A stretch of DNA of 64,000 nt from Candidatus Saccharimonadota bacterium. GTDB lineage: Bacteria > Patescibacteriota > Saccharimonadia > Saccharimonadales > Saccharimonadaceae. The notes under the pieces were generated by a model. The model saw only the letters and a list, made by a program, of their open reading frames with translations, made no database searches and had not been told where the DNA came from. The position numbers were made by a program, and so were the translations under genes. How positions within the stretch are numbered: the first letter of the stretch is position 1; each line of letters begins with the position of its first letter. This document shows positions 19,307-29,652 of the stretch, piece after piece. Location: NCBI GenBank assembly GCA_028286395.1, contig JAQBRS010000001.1, positions 61,650-125,649 of the forward strand, in the 5' to 3' direction.

Positions 19307-20428
19307 TTAGGCTGCGGTCGGTTGTTTTCGAAGTTTACGGCGCTCTCGTTCGCTGAGTCCGCCCCAAATGCCAAATCGTTGATCGCTCTCTAAAGCATAA
19401 TCGAGGCACTCGTCTTTCACGTCACATGTTGCACAAATTTTCTTGGCATCACGTGTTGATCCGCCTTTTTCTGGGAAGAATGCCTCGGGATCAGTCTGCG
19501 CGCAAAGTGCGTCTGATTGCCATGCGAGCTCAGAGTCGTCATCAAAGTCTCGAGGAGCTGGATCGTATGGTGTCGCTGGGCGCCTCGTCGTCTTTCTTAC
19601 TTCACCCATGCCGGATTTCACTGGCTGCTTTACCTCAGGAGTTCGCTTGGCGACAGGTTCTTTTTTCGGCTTCACGAGCGGTGCATCACTCAGAAGGTCA
19701 CCCATGCCGTGATCAATCCCGTCATAGGCTTCACTGAGTGCGACAGCCGACAGGCGCTTAATCGTCGCATGTAGCCCAACAGGGTTGAGCCCTTCAGTTC
19801 GTGCAAACAAGGCAACGCCATCGTTACTCTCAAACCATCTAACGAAGCGAATCGCGCTTCGTGCAACTGTCGCACGATTGTTGGCGGCTTTATCGGCCGT
19901 GTAAGCATTGAGACGATCTCGTATCTGTTCTGTCGTCACACCAGCTTCGATAAGCGGCGCTCTGTAATCGTGCTCACGACCAGTCTTGTTTGGTTGAGCA
20001 ACAGTTGTCATAACTTGCGGGAGAGGTGCTGGGACTGCATCCTCAGGCATCACCTTAACACGAGTTTCTTGGACAACCGGCCGATGTGGCGCACCGAGAT
20101 CAATTAACAACCCAGTCGTGACATCGACGTCACCGTCGCCAAGTACACTCAGCGCATCCTGCGGATAGCCAACACAGTAAAGAACGGCGTTATTCATGTG
20201 TTCGGCAGGAAGTCCACCGACCACCTGTTTGAGAAGCTCTAACTGGCGAGCTGTTCCGTGCGATCCAACAATTTCAGTGATACGCGCTTTTACGAGTAAT
20301 GAAACCTCACCCGCTTCAATTTCGACACCGTACAAGTATGGGACAAACCAATCGGCCATGTCACCTGCGCTGGTTAGTTGTTCTTCTTTTGAAAGTACTG
20401 CACCTTTTTTCTGTTCAATAGCTTCCAC
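19307..20428 (-). CDS. WhiB/Wbl-domain protein: ~280-aa novel N-terminus fused to C-terminal WhiB Fe-S domain
   Basis: ALC-X22-C-ATC-X5-C (C-X22-C-X2-C-X5-C) followed by FGIWGGLSERERRKLRKQ; GTG start overlaps upstream TAG stop (TAGTG). Confidence 0.85.
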   Translation of the reverse strand: MEAIEQKKGAVLSKEEQLTSAGDMADWFVPYLYGVEIEAGEVSLLVKARITEIVGSHGTARQLELLKQVVGGLPAEHMNNAVLYCVGYPQDALSVLGDGDVDVTTGLLIDLGAPHRPVVQETRVKVMPEDAVPAPLPQVMTTVAQPNKTGREHDYRAPLIEAGVTTEQIRDRLNAYTADKAANNRATVARSAIRFVRWFESNDGVALFARTEGLNPVGLHATIKRLSAVALSEAYDGIDHGMGDLLSDAPLVKPKKEPVAKRTPEVKQPVKSGMGEVRKTTRRPATPYDPAPRDFDDDSELAWQSDALCAQTDPEAFFPEKGGSTRDAKKICATCDVKDECLDYALESDQRFGIWGGLSERERRKLRKQPTAA

Positions 20429-22059
20429 TATGCCGCCCTCTCGTTAATTTGCTTATACACTGCCTGAATACCGGCCGCAATAATACGTTCGATATATTGT
20501 GGATTACCACGAAGTTTTTCCGGAAGTTGTGACCTCAGTGCATCAAGATGGCTTGTCATAGCAATCGGAGAAATAAATTTCTTAAGTTCACCGTCAATTA
20601 AGCTACTGCCACTATTTACACCGCCTGCTTCAACAACATGATGCTCAATCACACGGAGCGCTTGTTTGAGTGTGTGATCGGATATCATATACTCATTCTT
20701 TTCACCAAACTGAGCACGGCGACTGAGTGCTTTCGTTTGCTCCTTAGTTAAAATGCCGTCACGTTCAAGATTCGAGAATAGTTCAGCGCGTTGCTCGTGA
20801 AATACCTCATCGGTCATTGACTCCAGTGACAGTGCCGCCTGAATGAATGAATCTACTTGATGAGCCGTTACGTTTGGATCGCTAAATAGTTTTTCAAGGC
20901 CAGAATAGATATGCTCTGGAATACCGCTCTTTTGATTTGGAAGCCGCCTGCTTCCCGCAAGTTGGTTTACTGAAACGGGGTCACGATCTTGTGCTTGGTC
21001 CCTAAAATGATAGACGCCAAAGCTTTCTCTAATCCACCGCTTTTCATCTCGTGTCAGTCCATATAGTGGGTCTTCGATTTTATCGCGAATCTCTTTACGC
21101 ACCTGTTTCAACGCATCCTCTTTTGATGTCGTCATATCACTCTTTGATTTTGCATCGAGGAAACTACGAAGTCCCATAATCTGCTGACCACTCAGTTTCA
21201 GTTTTTCTCCGATCAATGTGCCCACTTCAACGTGGGTGAGAGGTATTCCTTCCGTTTCAACAGCAGGCGCGGGAACAGTAGGAACTTCAACAACTTCAGC
21301 AACAGTCACTACCGGCGCTTCGTCCTCGGCTGGTTGCTGCTCTGCGGGGGCAAGGCGAACGGCACCAGATGTATCTTTCGTGATGCGCTTTAATGTCATG
21401 TACAAATATTGGTGGGTGGCAGTTGGTGTATCGCCATCAGTCAGCCCAGCGATTTCCTCGTTTGTCTTACCTTCGAGTCGTGCAAGAATTCGTTTCGTCG
21501 CAAACTCTACCGTATTTGGTTTACGTGGCGGAGCAAATTGCACAATTGCTGCGGCAATCATTGTTGCGGAAGCATTAAGAGGGAGATCAAGACGAGTTGC
21601 CCAATCTTCACCAAGTCCCTTCACAAGCCACTTCAAGCCAGCAGGGCTGACTCCTTCGTTCAAGACCTCTGCCGATGTTTCGACAATCGATTCTTCTTCG
21701 ATATCAGGAACAATCGTCAAGGTGGCTGGAGCTTCAACCGGGACAACAGGCTCTTCGGGTGGCTCATCGGTAGCGACAGGAACAGGTTCGACGGACTCCA
21801 CGGGGTTGATCTTGCCAAGTAGCTTTGTGATCTTCCGTACTTTCTTTCCGACCTTCCTCGCCACTTCAGGGTCGGCTGTACGGAGTGACTCGGCAGTGAG
21901 CCTAAGAGAATCGATGCGTGCAGCCAAGGCGGCTATCGATTGGATCGCATCTGCTCTTTCAAATTCACTACGACGCTCGAGGAGCTCCTTTTCACTATCA
22001 TTTAAATAGTCCAAGCCCTCAACCATATCGTGAATCCCCTCTAAAATTTTCTTTATCAT
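20428..22059 (-). CDS. Hypothetical protein, first gene of the WhiB operon
   Basis: 543-aa ORF; 1-nt overlap with the WhiB ORF; HTH-like stretch ATKRILARLEGKTNEEIAGLTDGDTPTATHQYLYMTLKRI. Confidence 0.7.
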   Translation of the reverse strand: MIKKILEGIHDMVEGLDYLNDSEKELLERRSEFERADAIQSIAALAARIDSLRLTAESLRTADPEVARKVGKKVRKITKLLGKINPVESVEPVPVATDEPPEEPVVPVEAPATLTIVPDIEEESIVETSAEVLNEGVSPAGLKWLVKGLGEDWATRLDLPLNASATMIAAAIVQFAPPRKPNTVEFATKRILARLEGKTNEEIAGLTDGDTPTATHQYLYMTLKRITKDTSGAVRLAPAEQQPAEDEAPVVTVAEVVEVPTVPAPAVETEGIPLTHVEVGTLIGEKLKLSGQQIMGLRSFLDAKSKSDMTTSKEDALKQVRKEIRDKIEDPLYGLTRDEKRWIRESFGVYHFRDQAQDRDPVSVNQLAGSRRLPNQKSGIPEHIYSGLEKLFSDPNVTAHQVDSFIQAALSLESMTDEVFHEQRAELFSNLERDGILTKEQTKALSRRAQFGEKNEYMISDHTLKQALRVIEHHVVEAGGVNSGSSLIDGELKKFISPIAMTSHLDALRSQLPEKLRGNPQYIERIIAAGIQAVYKQINERAA

Positions 22060-22095
22060 AGTCCTCTAGCGTCCATAGGGCAAGCTAAAACACCA

Positions 22096-22120
22096 TATAG
22101 TTGTCACAATGACAATATAG
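22096..22120 (-). promoter_or_regulatory. Operator-like inverted repeat upstream of the WhiB operon
   Basis: TATAG-TTGTCA-CAA-TGACAA-TATAG. Confidence 0.5.
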
Positions 22121-22196
22121 AACCGTGGTAATCAGAGTCATAAGTAGAATCTCCTTACAACAAAGACAACCATAACCAATCTGTTACAATGGTGAC

Positions 22197-22766
22197 ATGA
22201 GCCACCATGAAAACCTAAAAATCCTCGCATTCGTCGGCCTCACCGGGTCTGGCAAGTCTACAGCAGTCGAACATTTTACCAACAAAGGTTATCCGAAAGT
22301 GTATTTCGGTGGCATTATCTACGAAGCCATGGCTGAAGCCGGCGTCGAAAAAGGCGAGCATAACGAAAAAACGTTCCGTCTCGAAATCCGCGAAAAAGAA
22401 GGCAACGACTTTGTCGTGAAACGTATTATCGATCAAGTTCATAAGCTTTCCGATGCAGGACAACATCGCATTATCGCTGATGGCCTATACACATGGGATG
22501 AGTACAAAGCACTAAAACATGAATTCCCCGGCGAAATAACCATTGTCGCCGTCACTGCGCCAAAACATCTTCGTTATGGTTGGCTTGAAACTCGTGAAGA
22601 CCGTCCTCAAACGCCACAAATCTCAGCTGAACGTGACACAAATGAAATTGAAACCATGCAAAAAGGCGGCCCTATCGCCGCAGCTGACTTTTTTGTGACC
22701 AATAGTGAAAACATCGAGCACTTTTACGAGCAACTCGATGCTATTGCTGAACACGTTGAATTTTAG
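22197..22766 (+). CDS. P-loop nucleoside/nucleotide kinase-like AAA protein (dephospho-CoA kinase-like)
   Basis: Walker A GLTGSGKST; REDRPQTPQISAERDTNE. Confidence 0.7.
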   Translation: MSHHENLKILAFVGLTGSGKSTAVEHFTNKGYPKVYFGGIIYEAMAEAGVEKGEHNEKTFRLEIREKEGNDFVVKRIIDQVHKLSDAGQHRIIADGLYTWDEYKALKHEFPGEITIVAVTAPKHLRYGWLETREDRPQTPQISAERDTNEIETMQKGGPIAAADFFVTNSENIEHFYEQLDAIAEHVEF

Positions 22767-23317
22767 TTAATCACTTTTTGAAAGTGCTGATAATCAGTAC
22801 GCCCAGAAGCCTTATCCCAATCACCACCCCACTCCCATCCCAGATCTTTCATAAAGACGACTAACGGATGCTCGGAAGTAAGTACGCCAGGAAGCGCCGA
22901 ATCATAAACGGCGCCTTCAGGGTCAACCGACTCAGTCCCGTCTTCGTTGAACCGAACATACGGATTAAGACGAGTGTTTACGTCAAAAGCTACTCCTAGT
23001 CCATGCAGTGAAGGACGTTCGGTACCTCTAATAAAACGATAGTTAAACCCGGAAGTCGTATTGTCGGCAACTAATGCATCGTCTCGCCATACGTAGGGTG
23101 CGTCACTGCTTCGGACAACTTTATTAATAGGAAACTTTTCAACGAGAGAAAGGACAAAGAATTGGTGCACATCATCTGCAACGTCTTTATGAACTTCGAT
23201 GACACCGGTTTTTTGTTCGCCTTCAAAATTTACGTACGGTACTTCGAGCGCAATAATATTTTTAACAATCTCTTGAGGAGCAAAATTATCAGGGTTTAAT
23301 TTTATGATACTAGGCAT
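22763..23317 (-). CDS. M15-family D-Ala-D-Ala carboxypeptidase/endopeptidase-like protein
   Basis: SLHGLGVAFDVN...LGWEWGGDWDKASGRTDYQHFQ. Confidence 0.75.
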   Translation of the reverse strand: MPSIIKLNPDNFAPQEIVKNIIALEVPYVNFEGEQKTGVIEVHKDVADDVHQFFVLSLVEKFPINKVVRSSDAPYVWRDDALVADNTTSGFNYRFIRGTERPSLHGLGVAFDVNTRLNPYVRFNEDGTESVDPEGAVYDSALPGVLTSEHPLVVFMKDLGWEWGGDWDKASGRTDYQHFQKVIN

Positions 23318-24374
23318 GGAATACGGCGGTTACTAAATCACGAGCATCATCTTCTTTTTGATTGAACGCACGACTGTTTGAAGCGTAGCCTGAATCAAGT
23401 GCGGTTGTATCTGAAGTATCAAGGAATAACTGTTTTTTATTGATACCCATATCGACAAAAGCTTCGTAGACATCATTCGGGGTATCAATTCCAAATGATT
23501 GTTTCCCAGTTTCTTCATCTTCTGTCACTCCGACAAATAAGCGACTTTCTTCAACATCTGGATTCGTTCCCCCATTAGAGACGTAATCTTTGTATCTAAA
23601 TGTTTCCGAATGGCCACCTGGAGTAATATATACTTTCAGCGTCTCGTAATCGACACCTAGGGTATCAAGCTCTCTCTTCATGTCATCATACTGTCCAGCT
23701 GCGGGGCCTTTCCACGCAAAATGAAGCATCATGTTCACTTTACCGTTCGGGGTCTCGGCCGACATAATCGCAATTGGACAATCCGCAGGCCGTACGGCGA
23801 GTACGATGTCAGGATTATATGAATAGATAAAGTCACCAGACTTCTCGAGCCGAACAGGATCAAGGCCATTGTAGACACCCGTATCTTCATCGACGTTCAC
23901 TGCGGTCAGTGGTGTTGAATAATCACGCTCAGGGTTAAGAATACGAACCGTCGCAGGATCGACACCAAGCGTCGCAAAGTGCTCATTCATATTTTTACGG
24001 GCATCAGCTAGTCGCTCATCACTCGAAAGATCCTTCGGGCCAAAAGCCGCTTCACCGTCTCTGATAACAGTACTCATGTTCCCACCAAGAAGAAAACGCG
24101 CGGCAATCCCCGCTTGCTTTAGGTAGGCTACTTCACCACTCTCGATACGTTCACGATCAACAAGCGCCGCTTTATTCATACGCTGTAACTCTTCGAGTCG
24201 TTTAGCCGAGATTTCATCTGCCCTCACTTCAACCCGAGGGTTGCCAATACTATGTACTGTCATAAACACGTCAAAAGGCCGATCGGCATCGGTTACATAA
24301 AATGATTCAAGATTATCTTTATCCTTGACGTCGTAACGCTCGGAAAATTCTGGTGATTCGGTAGTCATACTCAT
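23310..24374 (-). CDS. YfiH/PgeF-like (laccase-domain) protein, divergent
   Basis: LAVRPADCPIAIM...MMLHFAWKGPAAGQ; start at ATG 8 nt after a CATAAT box. Confidence 0.6.
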   Translation of the reverse strand: MSMTTESPEFSERYDVKDKDNLESFYVTDADRPFDVFMTVHSIGNPRVEVRADEISAKRLEELQRMNKAALVDRERIESGEVAYLKQAGIAARFLLGGNMSTVIRDGEAAFGPKDLSSDERLADARKNMNEHFATLGVDPATVRILNPERDYSTPLTAVNVDEDTGVYNGLDPVRLEKSGDFIYSYNPDIVLAVRPADCPIAIMSAETPNGKVNMMLHFAWKGPAAGQYDDMKRELDTLGVDYETLKVYITPGGHSETFRYKDYVSNGGTNPDVEESRLFVGVTEDEETGKQSFGIDTPNDVYEAFVDMGINKKQLFLDTSDTTALDSGYASNSRAFNQKEDDARDLVTAVFHA

Positions 24375-24418
24375 CGAAGACAATTATGCTTTAATCTTAG
24401 TGAAAAAACAATTTAGAC

Positions 24419-25444
24419 CTAGTTAAGGTATTCGTGTAACTTCTTTGAGTCTTTGTGCTTGCGAAGTTTAGCGAGTGCTTTTGCTTCGATCTGACGAATA
24501 CGCTCACGGGTGACAGCGAATTCTTGGCCTACTTCTTCGAGGGTGTGGCTCTTGCCGTTTTCAAGACCGAAACGCATCTTGATGATCTTCTGTTCACGGT
24601 CAGAAAGCGTTGAGAGAATTGACTGTACTTGTTCTTTGAGGAGTTGAGACGCAGCAGACTCTTCTGGAGTTGCGCTTTCTTCATCTTCGATAAAGTCACG
24701 AAGGACTGAGTCTTCATCGTCACCGTCACGACCGACACCAGCATCGAGAGATGTAATGTCTTGCTTGATCTTCATGACGTATTCAACTTTTTCAGGCTCC
24801 ATTTCAAGCTCTTTTCCAAGCTCTTCGATGGTTGGTTCACGGTTCAATTCTTGTGTCATACGACGTTGCGTACGAAGCAACTTGTTGATGGTTTCCACCA
24901 TGTGAACAGGGATACGAATCGTACGAGCCTGATCGGCGATCGCACGAGTAATCGCTTGGCGAATCCACCAGGTTGCGTAGGTTGAGAATTTGAATCCTTT
25001 TTCAGGATCAAACTTTTCAACGGCACGAAGCAGTCCAGTGTTACCTTCTTGGATAAGGTCGAGGAAATCGAGTCCACGGCCACTGTAACGCTTGGCGATA
25101 GAGACGACCAAACGCATGTTTGCTTCAGCCATCTTGTCTTTAGATTTCTTGTCACCAGTGACGACCTTCTTTGCGAGTGCTAATTCCTCCTCAGCGTTAA
25201 GCAGCGGAATCTTACCGATTTCGCGGAGGTACAAACGGACGCTGTCATCGCTGGCATCGTCAAAGTACTGATCGGTACTCAGTAGGTCTTCACTGTCATC
25301 TACTTCTTCCTCTTCGAGATCTTCAAGCGCTGGTTCGTCGATATCAGTCACAAGCGCACCGGGAATAACCGCGTCATCGGGTGCGTCATCGCCTTGTAGC
25401 GCTTCGTCAATAATAGGATCTTCTGTTTTCTTACTTCTGGGCAC
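24419..25444 (-). CDS. rpoD: RNA polymerase primary sigma factor
   Basis: [55 protein letters not shown]. Confidence 0.97.
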   Translation of the reverse strand: MPRSKKTEDPIIDEALQGDDAPDDAVIPGALVTDIDEPALEDLEEEEVDDSEDLLSTDQYFDDASDDSVRLYLREIGKIPLLNAEEELALAKKVVTGDKKSKDKMAEANMRLVVSIAKRYSGRGLDFLDLIQEGNTGLLRAVEKFDPEKGFKFSTYATWWIRQAITRAIADQARTIRIPVHMVETINKLLRTQRRMTQELNREPTIEELGKELEMEPEKVEYVMKIKQDITSLDAGVGRDGDDEDSVLRDFIEDEESATPEESAASQLLKEQVQSILSTLSDREQKIIKMRFGLENGKSHTLEEVGQEFAVTRERIRQIEAKALAKLRKHKDSKKLHEYLN

Positions 25445-27179
25445 GAGGTATCTCCTTGATTAGTTCATTAAGCTGTTGGCGAATCTCGGACGCACGAACT
25501 TCTTCGCCGGTTTCTTCGGCAATTCGGAGTTCAGTCGTGAGAGAGTCTTTTCGTATTTTCTTGTGTTCTGTTATCAGTTGGCGGACCAGGCGGGCAGTTT
25601 CGAAATAACGATCTTCGTCACTCCACTCCCCATAGCGAGCATCGGCCTTTAATAATACTATTTTCACATACGTATCGTAATTTTGCAAGTCGACCGGCAC
25701 GTCAGCCACCAGTTCTGTGTGCGTTTTTATGTATTCAAGCACCGCTTTTTGTTCGTCAGTCGAAAGCATGTCTGGTTGGACGTCTTTTAAAAGTTCACGA
25801 ACAGCTGGATCAATTAACGCGACGGCGACCAGGTTCTCTTGATAGCCAGCTGGATCAGTCTTTACGGGTTCGACGGACTGAACAACTTTTTTCAGTATTT
25901 TTTCTTCTGGTTCATCGGTGTTCGAAAGCTTTTCCTTCAGTGTATCGATTGATGAATCGGTGTAGGTCGAAACTTTTTGCAGGTAGTGCTCTTGTTCAAC
26001 GGGATCTTGAAGCGCTCGGATGACTCGTAAGGCCGCCGTGGTAAACTTTCGCTTTCCTAGCGCAGCGGTGAGGTCTTCCCTCTTTGAATATTGAGTAAGA
26101 ATCCAATCGACGACTGGTTCGGCTGTATCAATCGCTTTTTGCCATAATGCTGTATCTTGCTGAATAAGTTCATCGGGGTCCTTGACGTCATCAGGCAGAC
26201 TAACGATCGTCAGATCAATCCCTACCGACTGAGCGATCGGAATTGCTCGTTCAGTTGCGGCAAGTCCCGCAGAATCACCATCGAAGGCCAGTCGGGCGTT
26301 CGGTGTGAGCCTCACCAGCGCCTTTAGGTGGCTCTCTGTCATCGCCGTGCCCGCAGTTGCGACTACTTGTGTAATACCGACTTGGTGGCTGCTAACGACG
26401 TCGAGGTTGCCTTCTACGATGACAGCATAGTCAACTTTACGAATCGCCTCTTTCGCTTGTGACAGTCCAAAAACGTGACGACCTTTGTTGTACAACAAGG
26501 TTTCTGGTGTGTTCAAGTATTTCGGGGCGTTCGGCTCGTCTTCAAGGATACGAGCAGTAAAGCCAATCACTCGACCCGATCCGTCCATGAGTGGCACCAT
26601 CATTCGTCCACGGAAAAGGTCTCCGCTAAATCGATTTAAGAGGCCTGCATCCTGCGCTTCCTTCTGAGTAAATTTCTTCACTTTCAAAAAGTTAACCAGT
26701 GCATCGCCCGTTGATGGTGCGTACCCGATACGGAATGCCTGAACAATTTCTTTGCTTAATTTTCGTTTACCAAACACATACTCAACCGCGTGTGGGTTCT
26801 TTAGAAGGCTCTGCTGATAGTATTGAGCTGCGAGATCAAGGACTTCGTACAGACGGTTCTTGCGTTTGGCAATTTCCTGCGCACCGGCTGAATCGTATTG
26901 CGCAAGGTCAACACCGACACGACGAGCTAATAGTTCGAGGGCCGCACGAAAATCAATCCCCTCGACTTCCATGACGAAGCTAAAGACGTCGCCACCCTTA
27001 TTTGAAGAAAAGTCATGCCAGATATTCTTGTCTGGACTGACATAAAAGCTCGGGGTACGCTCACCCGTAAATGGGCTAAGGCCCTTGAAGTTACGCCCCG
27101 CTCGTTTGAGCTGAACGTACTCTCCGACAACGTCCTCGATATTGAGGCGAGATCGGACTTCCTCTTTCATGTCCTGCAT
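25431..27179 (-). CDS. dnaG: DNA primase
   Basis: CHC2-like N-terminus, TOPRIM ([18 protein letters not shown]...FDGDSAG); start at third Met, 6 nt after TATAAT. Confidence 0.95.
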   Translation of the reverse strand: MQDMKEEVRSRLNIEDVVGEYVQLKRAGRNFKGLSPFTGERTPSFYVSPDKNIWHDFSSNKGGDVFSFVMEVEGIDFRAALELLARRVGVDLAQYDSAGAQEIAKRKNRLYEVLDLAAQYYQQSLLKNPHAVEYVFGKRKLSKEIVQAFRIGYAPSTGDALVNFLKVKKFTQKEAQDAGLLNRFSGDLFRGRMMVPLMDGSGRVIGFTARILEDEPNAPKYLNTPETLLYNKGRHVFGLSQAKEAIRKVDYAVIVEGNLDVVSSHQVGITQVVATAGTAMTESHLKALVRLTPNARLAFDGDSAGLAATERAIPIAQSVGIDLTIVSLPDDVKDPDELIQQDTALWQKAIDTAEPVVDWILTQYSKREDLTAALGKRKFTTAALRVIRALQDPVEQEHYLQKVSTYTDSSIDTLKEKLSNTDEPEEKILKKVVQSVEPVKTDPAGYQENLVAVALIDPAVRELLKDVQPDMLSTDEQKAVLEYIKTHTELVADVPVDLQNYDTYVKIVLLKADARYGEWSDEDRYFETARLVRQLITEHKKIRKDSLTTELRIAEETGEEVRASEIRQQLNELIKEIPRAQK

Positions 27180-27235
27180 GTCCATATTATAGCACCCTTT
27201 ACCTCTGTTATTGTTTGTGCTTAAATTGTCGTAGC

Positions 27236-27865
27236 ATGTATCCTAACCAACCTTCACCGACGCCGAGCCCCCTCCCGACTGATTATCTCAATCAGATCGC
27301 CCCTCAAGCACCGAAGAAACCCATCTTCAGCTTCGGTCTAAAACAAATGGTTATGATCGGTGCGGCACTCGTCATCCTGGTGATTATCCTCGCTGTTATC
27401 GTCAACTCAATCGCTGGAAGTAAGAGCGGACCGATCGAACATCTTGCCGCTCGTCTTGCTGCGACGGAGCTCGTCGCAACCAATGCGCAAATAAACCTCA
27501 AGAGTAGCAACCTCCGTAGTGTGAATAGCAACCTCAAACTGTACATGACAAATACGAACCGTGATATTTCAGCACCGTTGCTTGAGGTCGGCGTCAACAC
27601 CACAAAGCTCAGTAAAACTATTACGACAAGCGAATCAACAGACGCACTATCCGCGCGACTTGAAGATGCACGCCTCAACGGAACATTCGATGACACGTAT
27701 TCACGGGAGATGGCGTACCAACTTGGAACGACCATGACGCTCATGAACCAGATTTATAAGTCGACCGGTAATGCCGACCTCAAAGCATTCTTGAAATCGG
27801 CCTACACAAACCTTCAACCAACCCAAGCGTCGTTCGCTAATTACTCAAGCGCATCTGACAACTAA
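27236..27865 (+). CDS. Hypothetical single-TM protein
   Basis: MYPNQPSPTPSPLP..., TM MVMIGAALVILVIILAVIVNSIAG. Confidence 0.7.
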   Translation: MYPNQPSPTPSPLPTDYLNQIAPQAPKKPIFSFGLKQMVMIGAALVILVIILAVIVNSIAGSKSGPIEHLAARLAATELVATNAQINLKSSNLRSVNSNLKLYMTNTNRDISAPLLEVGVNTTKLSKTITTSESTDALSARLEDARLNGTFDDTYSREMAYQLGTTMTLMNQIYKSTGNADLKAFLKSAYTNLQPTQASFANYSSASDN

Positions 27866-28200
27866 TTTTTAGCAACGAGATTATAGCTTAAACGAGCAAG
27901 ATCTTTGATCTCTTCGTTATCAAGCTGACCCGTACAAATAATAGTGTTCCAGTGTTTTTTGTTCAGGTGATAGCCTGACACGACTGTTTCATATTTCTCG
28001 CGCAATGTTTCGGCAAGCACTGGGTCACACTTCAAACTAACGCGAAGTGGGTTACTCCCCTGCGCGATCAAGGCAAAAATCTTACCTTCGCCTGTTTCTT
28101 TATGGCCGACTTTATAGACAGCAGTGTCTTCGCCGAAAGGATAATCCAGCCAACTATTAGAGAAGCTCAGTAGGTATTCTTCAAGTTCTTTGTGGGTCAT
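27862..28200 (-). CDS. MmcQ/YjbR family protein
   Basis: WLDYPFGEDTAVYKVG...SLKCDP...GYHLNKKHWNTI. Confidence 0.85.
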   Translation of the reverse strand: MTHKELEEYLLSFSNSWLDYPFGEDTAVYKVGHKETGEGKIFALIAQGSNPLRVSLKCDPVLAETLREKYETVVSGYHLNKKHWNTIICTGQLDNEEIKDLARLSYNLVAKN

Positions 28201-28754
28201 ACCTTTACCTTTCCCAAATAATACTTCAGTTCCATAATGCTGCCACGAATATCTTCAAGGGCGCGGTGCGCGTCAGGTTTCGAGAATTTCTTTTTGTACT
28301 TGCCTTCAAACACAACCTTAAAAGCACTGACATCGAGCATGCGGTAATTCAATAGTGTATCAAGCTTTGGCCACTCACTAATAATGAATCGACGATCCAT
28401 GTGAATCGAGTTGCCACCAAGTAGTACGGGGACATCTTTATCGAAGTGTTTGTTCACGAACGTGATGAGTTCGCCTTCAATTGTTTTACCAGAGCGACCT
28501 TTTTCGTCGTTTTGGGCGATAAGTCCATTATATGATTCCGGGAACTTCAGCCAAAAATCTTTCGATGGACCTTCGATCATACGTTTTTTCATAAGTTTTG
28601 TATCGACTTTAACCGCCGCTTCATAGGTATCGAGTTCTTTGAAGTCCCAATCAGTCACAATCGCCGCAACTTCAAGGATACGATCAAGAGCAGGATCAAG
28701 TCCTGTCATTTCTAGGTCAATCCAAAGGATCTTCTTGCTTGTTTTATTACTCAT
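28197..28754 (-). CDS. orn: Oligoribonuclease
   Basis: LWIDLEMTGLDP...HMDRRFI...HRALEDIRGSIMELKYY; start after TATAAT+7. Confidence 0.95.
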   Translation of the reverse strand: MSNKTSKKILWIDLEMTGLDPALDRILEVAAIVTDWDFKELDTYEAAVKVDTKLMKKRMIEGPSKDFWLKFPESYNGLIAQNDEKGRSGKTIEGELITFVNKHFDKDVPVLLGGNSIHMDRRFIISEWPKLDTLLNYRMLDVSAFKVVFEGKYKKKFSKPDAHRALEDIRGSIMELKYYLGKVKV

Positions 28755-28762
28755 TCGCCCCA

Positions 28763-29167
28763 TTATACCTTTTTTGGCAAAGACGACGTAGGGGTAAACG
28801 TAAGACTGAGCGAATTAATACAGTAACGCTTATCGGTCGGTGTCCCAAAGCCTTCGCCTTCGAAGACGTGCCCTAAATGTCCGCCACAGGTTACACAAGT
28901 AACTTCCGTGCGAGTTGATCCAAAGCTAGTATCAACATGGAATTCAACTTTACCAGGGACCGCATCATAAAAGCTTGGCCAACCACAGTGGGCGTCGAAC
29001 TTTTTATTACTATCAAACAAGACGGTTCCGCAGGCGGCACAAGCATACTCGCCTTCCGCAAAGGTTTGATCGTATTCGCCACTAAAAGGAGCCTCAGTAG
29101 CTTTATTAAACAGCACATCGTACTGTTCATCGGTTAGTTTTGATTTGTAGTCTGCAGGTGTGCTCAT
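28763..29167 (-). CDS. msrB: Peptide-methionine (R)-S-oxide reductase
   Basis: CAACGTVLF...HCGWPSFYDAV...CVTCGGHLGHVF...RYCINSLSL. Confidence 0.96.
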   Translation of the reverse strand: MSTPADYKSKLTDEQYDVLFNKATEAPFSGEYDQTFAEGEYACAACGTVLFDSNKKFDAHCGWPSFYDAVPGKVEFHVDTSFGSTRTEVTCVTCGGHLGHVFEGEGFGTPTDKRYCINSLSLTFTPTSSLPKKV

Positions 29168-29592
29168 GCGTCCTTTTTCTTGTCGAGTTTGTCGAGCTTT
29201 GCAACGTGAACCAGCCAATAAATAACGAACGCTGTCGCAATTAATGTGATGAAGGCCGAAAGGATTGCGCCCCAACCGAGTGCGAGGCCACCAGTACCGT
29301 CAGCATGTGTCCCAACGATAACCCATTTGAGTTTTGAAAGGTCGATACCACCAATAAGGAACCCGACGATTGGGTTAATGAAGCCGTCGACAATTTGTTT
29401 GACCGCAGCGCCAGCTGCAGTACCGATTGCTAAACCAACTGCTAGTCCAACGACACCTTGTTCACGAACAAAAGTAATGAATCCACCGGCTTCTGATTTG
29501 CTGGCAATGAGCGCTTTTTCAGCAGCTCTTTCTAATATCTTTGCTTCTTTTAGAAGTGCGTTTGGACTGACGTCTTTTTTATTCGTTGCCAT
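29164..29592 (-). CDS. mscL: Large-conductance mechanosensitive channel
   Basis: REQGVVGLAVGLAIGTAAGAAVKQIVDGFINPIVGFLIGG. Confidence 0.9.
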   Translation of the reverse strand: MATNKKDVSPNALLKEAKILERAAEKALIASKSEAGGFITFVREQGVVGLAVGLAIGTAAGAAVKQIVDGFINPIVGFLIGGIDLSKLKWVIVGTHADGTGGLALGWGAILSAFITLIATAFVIYWLVHVAKLDKLDKKKDA

Positions 29593-29652
29593 ATGATCTC
29601 CTTATGTAAATTTAGTGTAGCGTAATTTGTTATTCGTTATCAACCGCTTCAC

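Noticed and set aside
21218-22009. 263-aa Ser/Thr/Gly-rich plus-strand ORF
   Set aside because: Antisense to the 543-aa operon gene; low-complexity composition reflects codon complement.
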